Shown here in pieces: positions 1 to 7,351 of a stretch of 38,781 bases of DNA (position 1 is its first letter; the number at the start of each line of letters is the position of its first letter). Source of the stretch: Candidatus Omnitrophota bacterium (lineage in GTDB: Bacteria; Omnitrophota; Gorgyraeia; B26-G9). The stretch is from positions 1 to 38,781 of the forward strand of contig JACQZH010000041.1 in the NCBI GenBank assembly GCA_016213925.1, read 5' to 3'. The notes beneath the pieces were generated by a model. The model was given only the letters and a program-made list of their open reading frames with translations. It did not search any database and was not told the DNA's origin. The position numbers and the translations under genes were made by a program.

Positions 1-1
1 A

Positions 2-184
2 GGTTTTCACACTGAAGGGATCGCGGAATTTTTCAAAGAAAAGCGGATTATTTACGCGGTGGTCGCTCCGAAGGTGGAAAATATTGAAGAGGATGATACC
101 CGTTATATCAATGCTTTACAGGGCAAAAAAACGCCGTTTGAAGAGCAGCTTGAGAGAGAAAATAAACTGGCGAAACAAAATTAG
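2..184 (+). CDS. C-terminal fragment of an unidentified protein, cut by the left edge
   Basis: An open frame enters from the left edge and ends at a TAG at 182-184, giving about 60 residues. It begins with a Gly-Phe-His-Thr-Glu-Gly-Ile stretch followed by a predicted short beta segment (YAVVAPKV). It ends in a charged helix rich in Glu, Lys and Gln. The stop is followed two codons later by an in-frame TAA, so termination here is secure. I do not recognise the family. The fragment resembles the tails of the large exported proteins typical of this kind of genome, but that is an impression only. The 78-nt gap before the next gene has no clear terminator. Confidence 0.6.
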   Translation, partial: GFHTEGIAEFFKEKRIIYAVVAPKVENIEEDDTRYINALQGKKTPFEEQLERENKLAKQN

Positions 185-262
185 AATGATTAATTTCAGG
201 AAGAGTGTTATTATATATTAAGACGATTGAATGTCTAAATGATATTTTAGGAAGGGGCGGCT

Positions 263-679
263 ATGAGAAAAGAAAAACGTGATGCGATAAGATTAGGGGT
301 TCCTGATTCTGTTGCGAATTGCCGGTTCTTATCTAAAGAATCACAGGGGAAGTTCCAGTTTGCGGTTTGGCCGATAAAAAATATCGCCAAAAACGGGGTA
401 TCGATTTTAAGCGATGAAGCAGTTACCGAAGGCGCGCTTGCGTTTTTAAATATTGACCTTGATGTGATCATGAAAACTATCGGGGTTATTGCCAAGGTAA
501 TCTGGTGCAGAAAAGACAGTTTGAAAAACATGTATGAGATCGGCCTTGTTTTTTCCTGGTGGCCGAAAAAAGAGGATGAGTATTTAATAGATGATTATAT
601 AGCTGCTAGGCTTGATTATGGCGGGAGCATGAGCCTTGAAAAGGACAAGAGAAAAGAAACGGAAGTCGAATCAACATAA
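263..679 (+). CDS. PilZ-domain protein (c-di-GMP receptor-like), 138 aa
   Basis: This is a small single-domain protein of PilZ type; the family binds cyclic di-GMP and transmits it to a partner protein. The N-terminal RxxxR switch motif is at residues 6-10 (Arg-Asp-Ala-Ile-Arg). The second motif, usually D/NxSxxG, reads N-I-A-K-N-G at residues 40-45, with Ala in place of Ser, so binding may be weakened. A C-terminal YEIGLVFSWW strand is nearly repeated in the second PilZ protein at 3870-4265, so the two are paralogues. An AGGAAGGGG ribosome-binding site lies just upstream of the ATG. The next gene starts 21 nt downstream, so co-transcription is likely. Cytoplasmic location is expected, as there is no signal peptide. 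Confidence 0.8.
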   Translation: MRKEKRDAIRLGVPDSVANCRFLSKESQGKFQFAVWPIKNIAKNGVSILSDEAVTEGALAFLNIDLDVIMKTIGVIAKVIWCRKDSLKNMYEIGLVFSWWPKKEDEYLIDDYIAARLDYGGSMSLEKDKRKETEVEST

Positions 680-700
680 TGGAGTATTAAAAAGGGAATT

Positions 701-3700
701 ATGAAAAAAAGAATAACTTTTAAGATTATCGCATTAGTTTTAATCCAGGCGTTTTTACTGCTTGATATTTGCCCGGCCGGACAGATTGATACTGCTGTTT
801 CTAAGAGTGCTTTAGCTCCGGCGGTGAGCATGGATACTGTAAATCTTCAAAGCGTGTTTGAGCAGTCATCAGGACTTGAAGGAGATGTTGAGTTTTTGGA
901 ATTTGAGACTGCTGATCCTGGAAATAATGATACAAACAATCCAGGGTTGAATCAAACTACAAAAATATTTACGAATAATGTCGGAGGTATTGGAAACTCG
1001 GGGGCAGAAGGAAATATTTTCCCTCCTCCTCCGCCAAAGCCGGTGATAAATTATTCCGGAATGCAGTTATGGCTAAGAAGTGTTTTGCCGTATCCTTATA
1101 CCAAGAAAAAACTAGAAGAAGAGTTAAATCAAATGGGTTTTGAAATAAGTGACGCGGAGATCAGTAGAAAACAGCTAGTGGAACTGATTACTGTTTTAAC
1201 AAAAGATAATTTAATAGAATCGCTTAATGAAAAAGGCATTGCCAGGGTAGAATATCTTCCGGGAATAGTTAAAGACGGAGCTGTTTTGAATACAGCAGTA
1301 ACTATTCCAAAACCTGGAGTGATTGTTTTTACTAATATGTTTTTCAGTCAGGATATTTCCGTGAAAGTCAATCTGATCAAAGATGCGGTAGAACATGTTG
1401 CTTTTGTTGAAGAAAAAACTATTACTGTTGATGGTTCTAGCGAAGGGCAACTTGTTTTTGCTGATTATGAGCAAAATGGCGATATGGTAAGCCTGGCTCA
1501 ATTGGGATTTCCTCCTGAAGCTGAAGCAATGATGTTAAGGGTTCGGGAAATCAGTAAAAATTATTATGATTCAAATCTCTGGGCTGGTTTTAAAAGATTT
1601 GGTTTTTACCAGCCAAATACGATATCAGAAATTATGCATATTGAGCATAATAAAGCTGAAGATAAACCGTATGAAGATATCCTGGCAATTTCAAAATTAG
1701 TTGTGCCCTCATTTATAAAATTATATCAGGAATATCCTGAACTTTTTGATGAGCTGATCAAAGCGTTATTAGCTCATGAAGGAGGGAACAAAGGACATTT
1801 AATGCGCTGGCCGCTTACATCTATTGATGAAGCAGTTAAATATTTTGACTGGGCCAATTTGAATGCTCTGGCAGCCCAGGTCCTGATACAGAACTTTATA
1901 AATGGAGTTTATCCGGAAATGCTTAGTAATAAGTTTAGAGACAAAGGAACGCCTGCTTTTCATAAATGGCTGCATTCACTGGTTATTATTAAGGAGACGT
2001 TAACCAGGTTTAATTTTGACCGCAATAAATCAGAGCCTTTTGGGGTGATCTGGAAAGAATTTGCCGCTAATTATGGGATGGTTGTTGATCAGGGACCGCG
2101 TAGTCCTGCAGTAATTCTTTGGTTTCATAAACATTTTCGCAAACTTGAAATAAATTTGGAAGCTGCTTACAGTGTTCAGTTCTCGTGGCTTGATAAAGAC
2201 GAGCGAGCCGCAACAACAGTTGAAATATCACAAATTGAGATGGATTACCAGAAAAAAATCGCGCAAAATAAAGTTGCGCATGGTAGGCCGGCAGTTTCAA
2301 ACAGCAATTTGTTAGGAAGATTTAAAAGTATTTTCGGCAGTGTGATTTTAACTGCGATGATTCTTCCTTTAGTCGGCTGCGCTGATAACGGCATGCGTAT
2401 AGAGCCGTCATTATCCGGTAAATTTTTAATCGGCGCGGTTATTACCAGCCTTGTATTCTGGGGAATAAAAAGGGCTCTTTTTGCTTTTGCTTCTGTTGAA
2501 AAGAAAACAACCGTGCTGGCTTATCAGGCGATTAAGAAAAACAACGCGGAAAAATTAATGAAGTTTTACGAAAACTCACCGATAAAAGATAAGATTACGA
2601 TTATAAACACAACTGCCGAGATATTAAAATCCAGGGCCGCTTATGCTAACCCGGAATTATTTGAAGGAATATTAATTGCGGCGTTAAGGGAAAACAATAA
2701 GGCAGTAGTAAACAGCATTAGGGTAAAAGCGCTTGAAGTTTTTATGAAAGAGACTGACAGGTTGGGCAGGATAAATAAGGATCTCAAAAGTGTGGTCAGG
2801 GGCGTTTTGGACGCGTACAACCGCGCAAATCCTAATGCAAAAGTGCAAGCTGAAAAAATTAGCGAGAGTTTGGCGCATATAATAGCGTTATTGGCAAGGA
2901 ACGGTGATTTGCATAGGAAGGATGTTTTTGTCCAGCAGGTTATGAGAGATAGCACGCTTAAAGGATTTTTTGACAATGAAAGGGCAGAGTTTATTTATAA
3001 GGAAATACTGCGCGGATTTACTTCTTATATGGCTTTGTCCGTATCAGCAATGGCTTTGGTTGATGCCAGAACCAGTTTATTTGAAGACGCTCTGATGGAA
3101 ATAGGTCAAGAGGGAGCGGATGTAAATTATGTAAAAAAAGCGGCTAAAGAATTAGGCAAGGTCAGGACAGTTTCCTTGCTTAGCCTGGCAGAATCAGCGG
3201 ATAAAGAGGGGTTTGTCGAGACTGTAAGAGAAATTGCTCCGTCTTTAGAAAAAGCCGGAATCGATGAGGAGAAGTTAGAATTATTCGCTTCAAATATAGG
3301 CAGTATTCTGATTAATGGCCTGATCATGCGGCTGGCTTATTCTCCGGCAATTGAGGCAGCTGCTATGGAAATAGACAGGCTTGGATTGGGGCTGGATAAG
3401 AAAAAAGCAGCTTCAATGCTTGCTTCAACTATAATCGGAGGAAAAATATCGCAGAGCGAGTTATTATATAAACGGTTTAAACCGCAGCTTGATGAAGTTT
3501 TATATGAACTGCACAGGCCAGCGGTTGAAGCTTTAAAAGTTTTTGCGCTAAGGCCGAGCGGTACGCAGGGGTTTATTCTTGGCTTGAAAACTATTGCCCA
3601 AGAAGAAGGTAAAAATATGGATGAACTGATTCTTGAGCAGTTGGTTGCGGTTATTAAGCATTTGACTTTGGTAAGCCCGCAAGGGGCTGCAAACATTAAG

Positions 3701-3856
3701 CCAGTAGAGCCGCAAAAAACAGTATCTTCGGTTGGCGGCGTTCAGACAAAGGGCAGGGTTACCGGTAATGCCGCAGATAGAGTTATTGAAACAGGCGAAA
3801 TAAAGGCAAAGACAGGTAGTGCTTCGTTATTGGCCCTGGTTGAGGCCGCTATATAA
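701..3856 (+). CDS. Large exported protein of unknown function, 1051 aa, with an internal lipobox-like segment
   Basis: Residues 1-27 form an uncleaved anchor or signal peptide (basic start, then a Leu/Ile-rich core ending Cys-Pro-Ala-Gly). A SALAP motif follows, as in the other exported genes here. Residues about 100-520 are mixed alpha/beta and contain a His-Glu-Gly-Gly segment; I recognise no catalytic family. At 540-562 a second signal-like stretch ends in LVGC (Cys560), as at a lipoprotein cleavage site, and another hydrophobic helix follows at about 573-595. The remaining C-terminal part is almost all helical. An AAAAGGGA site precedes the ATG. The gene sits between two paralogous PilZ genes with gaps of 21 and 13 nt, suggesting a three-gene operon in which a c-di-GMP reader works with this envelope protein. 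Function unknown. Confidence 0.75.
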   Translation: MKKRITFKIIALVLIQAFLLLDICPAGQIDTAVSKSALAPAVSMDTVNLQSVFEQSSGLEGDVEFLEFETADPGNNDTNNPGLNQTTKIFTNNVGGIGNSGAEGNIFPPPPPKPVINYSGMQLWLRSVLPYPYTKKKLEEELNQMGFEISDAEISRKQLVELITVLTKDNLIESLNEKGIARVEYLPGIVKDGAVLNTAVTIPKPGVIVFTNMFFSQDISVKVNLIKDAVEHVAFVEEKTITVDGSSEGQLVFADYEQNGDMVSLAQLGFPPEAEAMMLRVREISKNYYDSNLWAGFKRFGFYQPNTISEIMHIEHNKAEDKPYEDILAISKLVVPSFIKLYQEYPELFDELIKALLAHEGGNKGHLMRWPLTSIDEAVKYFDWANLNALAAQVLIQNFINGVYPEMLSNKFRDKGTPAFHKWLHSLVIIKETLTRFNFDRNKSEPFGVIWKEFAANYGMVVDQGPRSPAVILWFHKHFRKLEINLEAAYSVQFSWLDKDERAATTVEISQIEMDYQKKIAQNKVAHGRPAVSNSNLLGRFKSIFGSVILTAMILPLVGCADNGMRIEPSLSGKFLIGAVITSLVFWGIKRALFAFASVEKKTTVLAYQAIKKNNAEKLMKFYENSPIKDKITIINTTAEILKSRAAYANPELFEGILIAALRENNKAVVNSIRVKALEVFMKETDRLGRINKDLKSVVRGVLDAYNRANPNAKVQAEKISESLAHIIALLARNGDLHRKDVFVQQVMRDSTLKGFFDNERAEFIYKEILRGFTSYMALSVSAMALVDARTSLFEDALMEIGQEGADVNYVKKAAKELGKVRTVSLLSLAESADKEGFVETVREIAPSLEKAGIDEEKLELFASNIGSILINGLIMRLAYSPAIEAAAMEIDRLGLGLDKKKAASMLASTIIGGKISQSELLYKRFKPQLDEVLYELHRPAVEALKVFALRPSGTQGFILGLKTIAQEEGKNMDELILEQLVAVIKHLTLVSPQGAANIKPVEPQKTVSSVGGVQTKGRVTGNAADRVIETGEIKAKTGSASLLALVEAAI

Positions 3857-3869
3857 CCAATATTTAGTG

Positions 3870-4265
3870 ATGGTGAATATGTATAAATTTTTAAGGTTTA
3901 TTGATAAGAAAATGAATGAGTTTAAAGAAAAAAGAAGATTTAAAAGAATTAAGGTTGAACATACCGATGCTAATTATCATTTGGTTGATTTTACGTTCTG
4001 GGCGCAGCCTTTGGCAAGCGGGGTTAATCAGCTGCGGGATATCAGCTTAGGTGGCATATCTTTTAACTCTAAAGATTGCCTGCCTAAAGACAGCCTGCTT
4101 AATTTAAATATTAAGATTATGGATTTATTTAAAATCAATGACCTTTGCGGCAGAATTGTCCGTGTAAGGCAGCTTGACGATAAGGACTACGAGATAGGCG
4201 TTAATTTCTCCTGGTGGAGCAGCGAGCAAGATAAAGTTAAGCTGTTTGAATTCCTAAAAAATTAA
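3870..4265 (+). CDS. PilZ-domain protein (c-di-GMP receptor-like), about 131 aa
   Basis: This is a second single-domain PilZ protein with both c-di-GMP motifs intact: RxxxR at residues 22-26 and D-I-S-L-G-G (DxSxxG) at 57-62, counted from the start used here. The C-terminal YEIGVNFSWW strand matches the first PilZ protein. The frame is open back to an ATG at 3819, but that start would overlap the previous gene by 38 nt and has no Shine-Dalgarno sequence. ATGs at 3870, 3879 and 3912 are all possible. The one at 3912 (MNEFKEKRR) would place the domain closest to the N-terminus, as in the first PilZ protein. None has a strong ribosome-binding site, so translational coupling to the upstream gene is plausible. 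TAA stop. Confidence 0.78.
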   Translation: MVNMYKFLRFIDKKMNEFKEKRRFKRIKVEHTDANYHLVDFTFWAQPLASGVNQLRDISLGGISFNSKDCLPKDSLLNLNIKIMDLFKINDLCGRIVRVRQLDDKDYEIGVNFSWWSSEQDKVKLFEFLKN

Positions 4266-4350
4266 TTTCCCGCGATGTATTCTTTAGTTAAAATTTCTTA
4301 AATTTTTCCTTGAATAGTCTATAAACTCTCGGCATGAATTAAGAATTATG

Positions 4351-4379
4351 TTGTTTTTTTATGTGAATTTTGCGATAAT
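4351..4379 (+). promoter_or_regulatory. Candidate sigma-70 promoter for the PAS/HD-GYP gene
   Basis: A TTGTTT -35 box (4351-4356) and a GATAAT -10 box (4374-4379) are separated by 17 nt. A TGC directly before the -10 makes it an extended -10. Transcription would start near 4386, leaving a leader of about 50 nt before the ATG at 4437. Confidence 0.5.
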
Positions 4380-4389
4380 CATTATTAAA

Positions 4390-4402
4390 CCCAACGTTTG
4401 GG
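4390..4402. promoter_or_regulatory. Perfect palindrome at the predicted transcription start (candidate operator)
   Basis: CCCAA-CGT-TTGGG is a perfect 5-bp inverted repeat with a 3-nt centre. It stands out from very AT-rich surroundings a few bases after the predicted start of transcription, where a bound repressor would block initiation. No cognate regulator is visible in the window. Confidence 0.35.
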
Positions 4403-4436
4403 ATAAAAGTAATTCAAAATATTATTTACTAATAAT

Positions 4437-6986
4437 ATGCATGAATTTATTTCCAAAATAATCCTTTGTCCTGCTGTTTTCATTATTCCTGTTTGCATTT
4501 GTATTTTTTTTGCTTTCCTTTTCAAAAAAAGCAGACGTTCCGAGATATTGCTGGAAGCTGTTACTGAAAGCGCTGTAGATATTCCTATCCAGGGGTTTGA
4601 TCTTAAAGGAAATGTAATTTTTTGGAACAGATCGTCCGAGCTTGTTTATGGGCACTTACGAAAAGATGCGCTGGGGAAGAACATTGTTGAATTGCTTCCC
4701 GGCAGAGAGAAAGATGGCTCTATTGAATTAATAAAAAAAACCTGCCTTGATAATGAGCAGTCCTTGCCTATAGATTGGACCTTTTGGGGAAGAAACGGAA
4801 AGAAACGCCAGATTTATTCCATAATATTTCCGGACATTAAGCGCTCCCGTAAATGTGAGTCTATCTTTTCCGTTGACTTTGATATCACGGATATAATTGA
4901 GAGCGAAAAAAAAGTAAATTCTCAGGAAGCTCTTTACAAAGAAGTATTTGATAAATACCGTGAGGGGCTTATGATTATTGCTCCGGAAGACGTGAAAATT
5001 TTAGACTCGAATGCAGAGATTTCTCAAATGCTTGGTTTTTCCAGGGAAAAGTTATGCGGTACTTTGCTGTATGATTTGGCAAATGGCGATAAATCAAAAG
5101 CCGCGGAAAAAATAAAGAGCGTGATCGCAAGCGCTTTTTATGAGGGGCCGCAGATTTTTGAAATGCCATTTTCTGATAAGTATAAAAAGCTTATTACTGT
5201 TAGAGTTGAGTTTAAAAAAGTAAAGATAGCCGCGAAAGAGGTTATTTTAGCGGTTTTTGAAAATTTTGAAAAAGACAAAGAACAAAAAAAGATTATGGAT
5301 GTAGCCGGAGTAATGCTTGTTAAGCTTAATCTAACGGGTAATGTGGAGTCGATAAATAAGAAGGGCTGTGAAATTTTAGGCTACGAGGAAAAAGAGATTG
5401 TAGGGAAAAACTGGTTTGATAATTTCCTGTCATCCAAGCGTACCGAGGAGGTGAAGGATGTTTTTTTTAAACTGATTGATAAAGAAGAGGTTTCCGTGGA
5501 ATTTTATGAAAACTCTATACTAACCAGGCAGGGTAAAGAACGGATTATCTTATGGCATAATGCTATCCTTAGAGATAACCAGGGAAAAGTCACAGGCACG
5601 CTTAGCTCCGGTTCTGATATAACCGAAATGAAGGAAAAAGAAAATTTATTATTAAAGAGAGAAGCCCAGCTTAATGAAGCGCAAAGGATTGCCTGTCTAG
5701 GCAGCTGGGAATGGGATGTTTTGAATGATGAGATCACCTGGTCATTGCATCTTGAAGAAATCCTGGATTTGAAACAAAAAAGGATAAATAACGTTATACA
5801 GGATTTTTTTCTGCGCAATGTGCATTTGGAGGATCAGGAATATGTTAGAATGAACATCGAAAAAGCATTAACTGAAAATGAGCCGTTTACCTTGGAATAC
5901 CGGTTTATTGACCAAAAGGGTGAAAATGTATATGTGAGGACAATCGGAAAGAGTTTATTTAATGAGCAAGGTATTGCGGAGAAAATGGCCGGAACGATAC
6001 AGGATATCAGCTATTATAAGAATAGGGAAATCCAATTGATCAAAGCTAATAGTACGCATCTGGAATTGCTCGTAAATTCTCACGATCTTATTTTCGCAGT
6101 TTCTGATAAGGGGGTTGTTTCCAGCGTTAATCCGGCTGTTGAAAAGATCCTCGGTATTGGGCAAAAAAACATGCTTAGCAGGCAGATAACTGATTTCGTG
6201 AGCGTTGAAGATAAAGAAGAAATGCGAAACATGCTGGTTGAGATCATGCGAGGAAAAAAAATCAGCGGTAAGGAAATTAGAATGCTGCATAATGATAGTA
6301 AAATTGTTTTTTTATCGTTTAATGCCTGGCCTTCTACTGATAACGCCGGAAATATCAGAGGTATGCATGGCATAGCGCAGGATATTACCGAGCGTAAGCA
6401 GGTTGTTGAGCATATGCGGGAAATGGTTATACAGCTTGTTGCTATGCTTTCTGAAACGGTTTCAGTTGCCGACAGGTATACAGAACAGCATTGTGAACGG
6501 CTGCAGGATTTTGCTTTAAAAATAGGGGAAGCGCTTAATCTCGAAGTAAGCCGCATGGAGTATCTTAAATTCGCGGCTTTGCTGCATGACGTCGGCAAGG
6601 TTGGGATACCAATTCATATTTTAATAAAGAAGGAAAAACTTACGGATGATGAATGGCAGAAAATTAAAGAACATCCGAAAAAAGGCGCGGATATTGTTCG
6701 CCAGCTGAAAGGTTTTGAAGAAGTCGCGGATATTATTGAACAGCATCAGGAAAGAGCTGACGGCAAAGGTTATCCGCGCGGGCTTAAAATCGAGGAAATA
6801 AAAAAGGAAGCATCTATTATCAGTGTTGTTGATGCTTTTGACGCGATGACTTCGGATCGTCCCTATCGTAAAGCAATGAGTACGGAAGAAGCTTTAAAAG
6901 AACTGCGCAAAAATTCAGGGACACAGTTTGACCCTGAAGTGGTTGAAGCTTTCATCAAGGTTATTCTTGAAGAAAATAAAAAATAA
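4437..6986 (+). CDS. Membrane-anchored multi-PAS sensor with HD-GYP phosphodiesterase domain, 849 aa
   Basis: This is a signalling protein expected to hydrolyse cyclic di-GMP. A single hydrophobic helix (residues about 6-27) anchors it. Five PAS-like sensor segments follow, at about 38-150, 165-275, 285-395, 412-530 and 538-655; the fourth has the GSWEWDV start of a PAS_3-type fold. The HD-GYP domain spans about 665-845: LLHDVGKVGIP with His717-Asp718, an EHPKKGA helix, and DGKGYPRGL near 776-784. The usual His-His-Glu metal-binding motif reads His770-Gln771-Glu, so one ligand of a trinuclear centre may be absent; the site may be binuclear or less active. The ATG at 4437 has no strong Shine-Dalgarno sequence but suits the anchor. 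It could oppose c-di-GMP signals read by the adjacent PilZ proteins. TAA stop. Confidence 0.9.
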   Translation: MHEFISKIILCPAVFIIPVCICIFFAFLFKKSRRSEILLEAVTESAVDIPIQGFDLKGNVIFWNRSSELVYGHLRKDALGKNIVELLPGREKDGSIELIKKTCLDNEQSLPIDWTFWGRNGKKRQIYSIIFPDIKRSRKCESIFSVDFDITDIIESEKKVNSQEALYKEVFDKYREGLMIIAPEDVKILDSNAEISQMLGFSREKLCGTLLYDLANGDKSKAAEKIKSVIASAFYEGPQIFEMPFSDKYKKLITVRVEFKKVKIAAKEVILAVFENFEKDKEQKKIMDVAGVMLVKLNLTGNVESINKKGCEILGYEEKEIVGKNWFDNFLSSKRTEEVKDVFFKLIDKEEVSVEFYENSILTRQGKERIILWHNAILRDNQGKVTGTLSSGSDITEMKEKENLLLKREAQLNEAQRIACLGSWEWDVLNDEITWSLHLEEILDLKQKRINNVIQDFFLRNVHLEDQEYVRMNIEKALTENEPFTLEYRFIDQKGENVYVRTIGKSLFNEQGIAEKMAGTIQDISYYKNREIQLIKANSTHLELLVNSHDLIFAVSDKGVVSSVNPAVEKILGIGQKNMLSRQITDFVSVEDKEEMRNMLVEIMRGKKISGKEIRMLHNDSKIVFLSFNAWPSTDNAGNIRGMHGIAQDITERKQVVEHMREMVIQLVAMLSETVSVADRYTEQHCERLQDFALKIGEALNLEVSRMEYLKFAALLHDVGKVGIPIHILIKKEKLTDDEWQKIKEHPKKGADIVRQLKGFEEVADIIEQHQERADGKGYPRGLKIEEIKKEASIISVVDAFDAMTSDRPYRKAMSTEEALKELRKNSGTQFDPEVVEAFIKVILEENKK

Positions 6987-7234
6987 TGGTCTTTCTTGAT
7001 TGAGTTGGGATTTCATGATTACTCTTTAGTAGTCATTCCGTTGTAATGACAGATAGCCATTTTTTTATCCTTACGCAGAGCCGAAAAGGCCGCAGAGTTT
7101 TTTTTGTTTACATCGATACATTACCATTTAACCATCCCGAGCTTCATAACCTTAACTGAAAAACGATTAAATGAAAGCGTTGCAAGACTTAATTATTTTA
7201 TTGCTAACTTATTTATTCACAAAGCGTTAGACGT
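6987..7234. other. Intergenic spacer after the HD-GYP gene
   Basis: No supportable gene is seen on either strand. A small inverted repeat (GTCATT / AATGAC around 7034-7052) is followed by a T-run near 7060, and GCC-GAAAA-GGC near 7080-7090 is followed by a run of eight T. Either could act as a weak terminator for the HD-GYP gene, but the stems are short. Confidence 0.35.
7072..7106. repeat. CGCAGAG-type intergenic repeat
   Basis: ACGCAGAG and CGCAGAG occur about 17 nt apart and are followed by a run of T. A similar ACGCAGAGGCACA...CACAGGG block followed by T occurs downstream of the giant gene at about 36898-36930. The two look like copies of one degenerate intergenic repeat. Confidence 0.35.
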
Positions 7235-7263
7235 TTGCAATATCTTAAATCATGTGGTATACT
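7235..7263 (+). promoter_or_regulatory. Strong sigma-70 promoter with extended -10 for the 671-aa gene
   Basis: TTGCAA (7235-7240), a 17-nt spacer and TATACT (7258-7263), with TGG directly before the -10 box. The predicted leader is about 80 nt. The box region GTGGTATACTTTACCG is almost repeated upstream of the last gene in the window, at 38154-38169. Confidence 0.65.
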
Positions 7264-7294
7264 TTACCGTTTTCATTTGAATGGTTTTAGGAAT

Positions 7295-7323
7295 CGTAAC
7301 TTTTTCTATTATAAACAGTTACG
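7295..7323 (+). promoter_or_regulatory. Inverted repeat in the 5' leader
   Basis: CGTAACT (7295-7301) pairs perfectly with AGTTACG (7317-7323) across a 15-nt AT-rich loop. It lies between the predicted transcription start and the ribosome-binding site (GGAG near 7338). It could be an mRNA hairpin or an operator. Confidence 0.35.
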
Positions 7324-7351
7324 ACAAAAATAATTTGCGGAGCAAAAAGAA

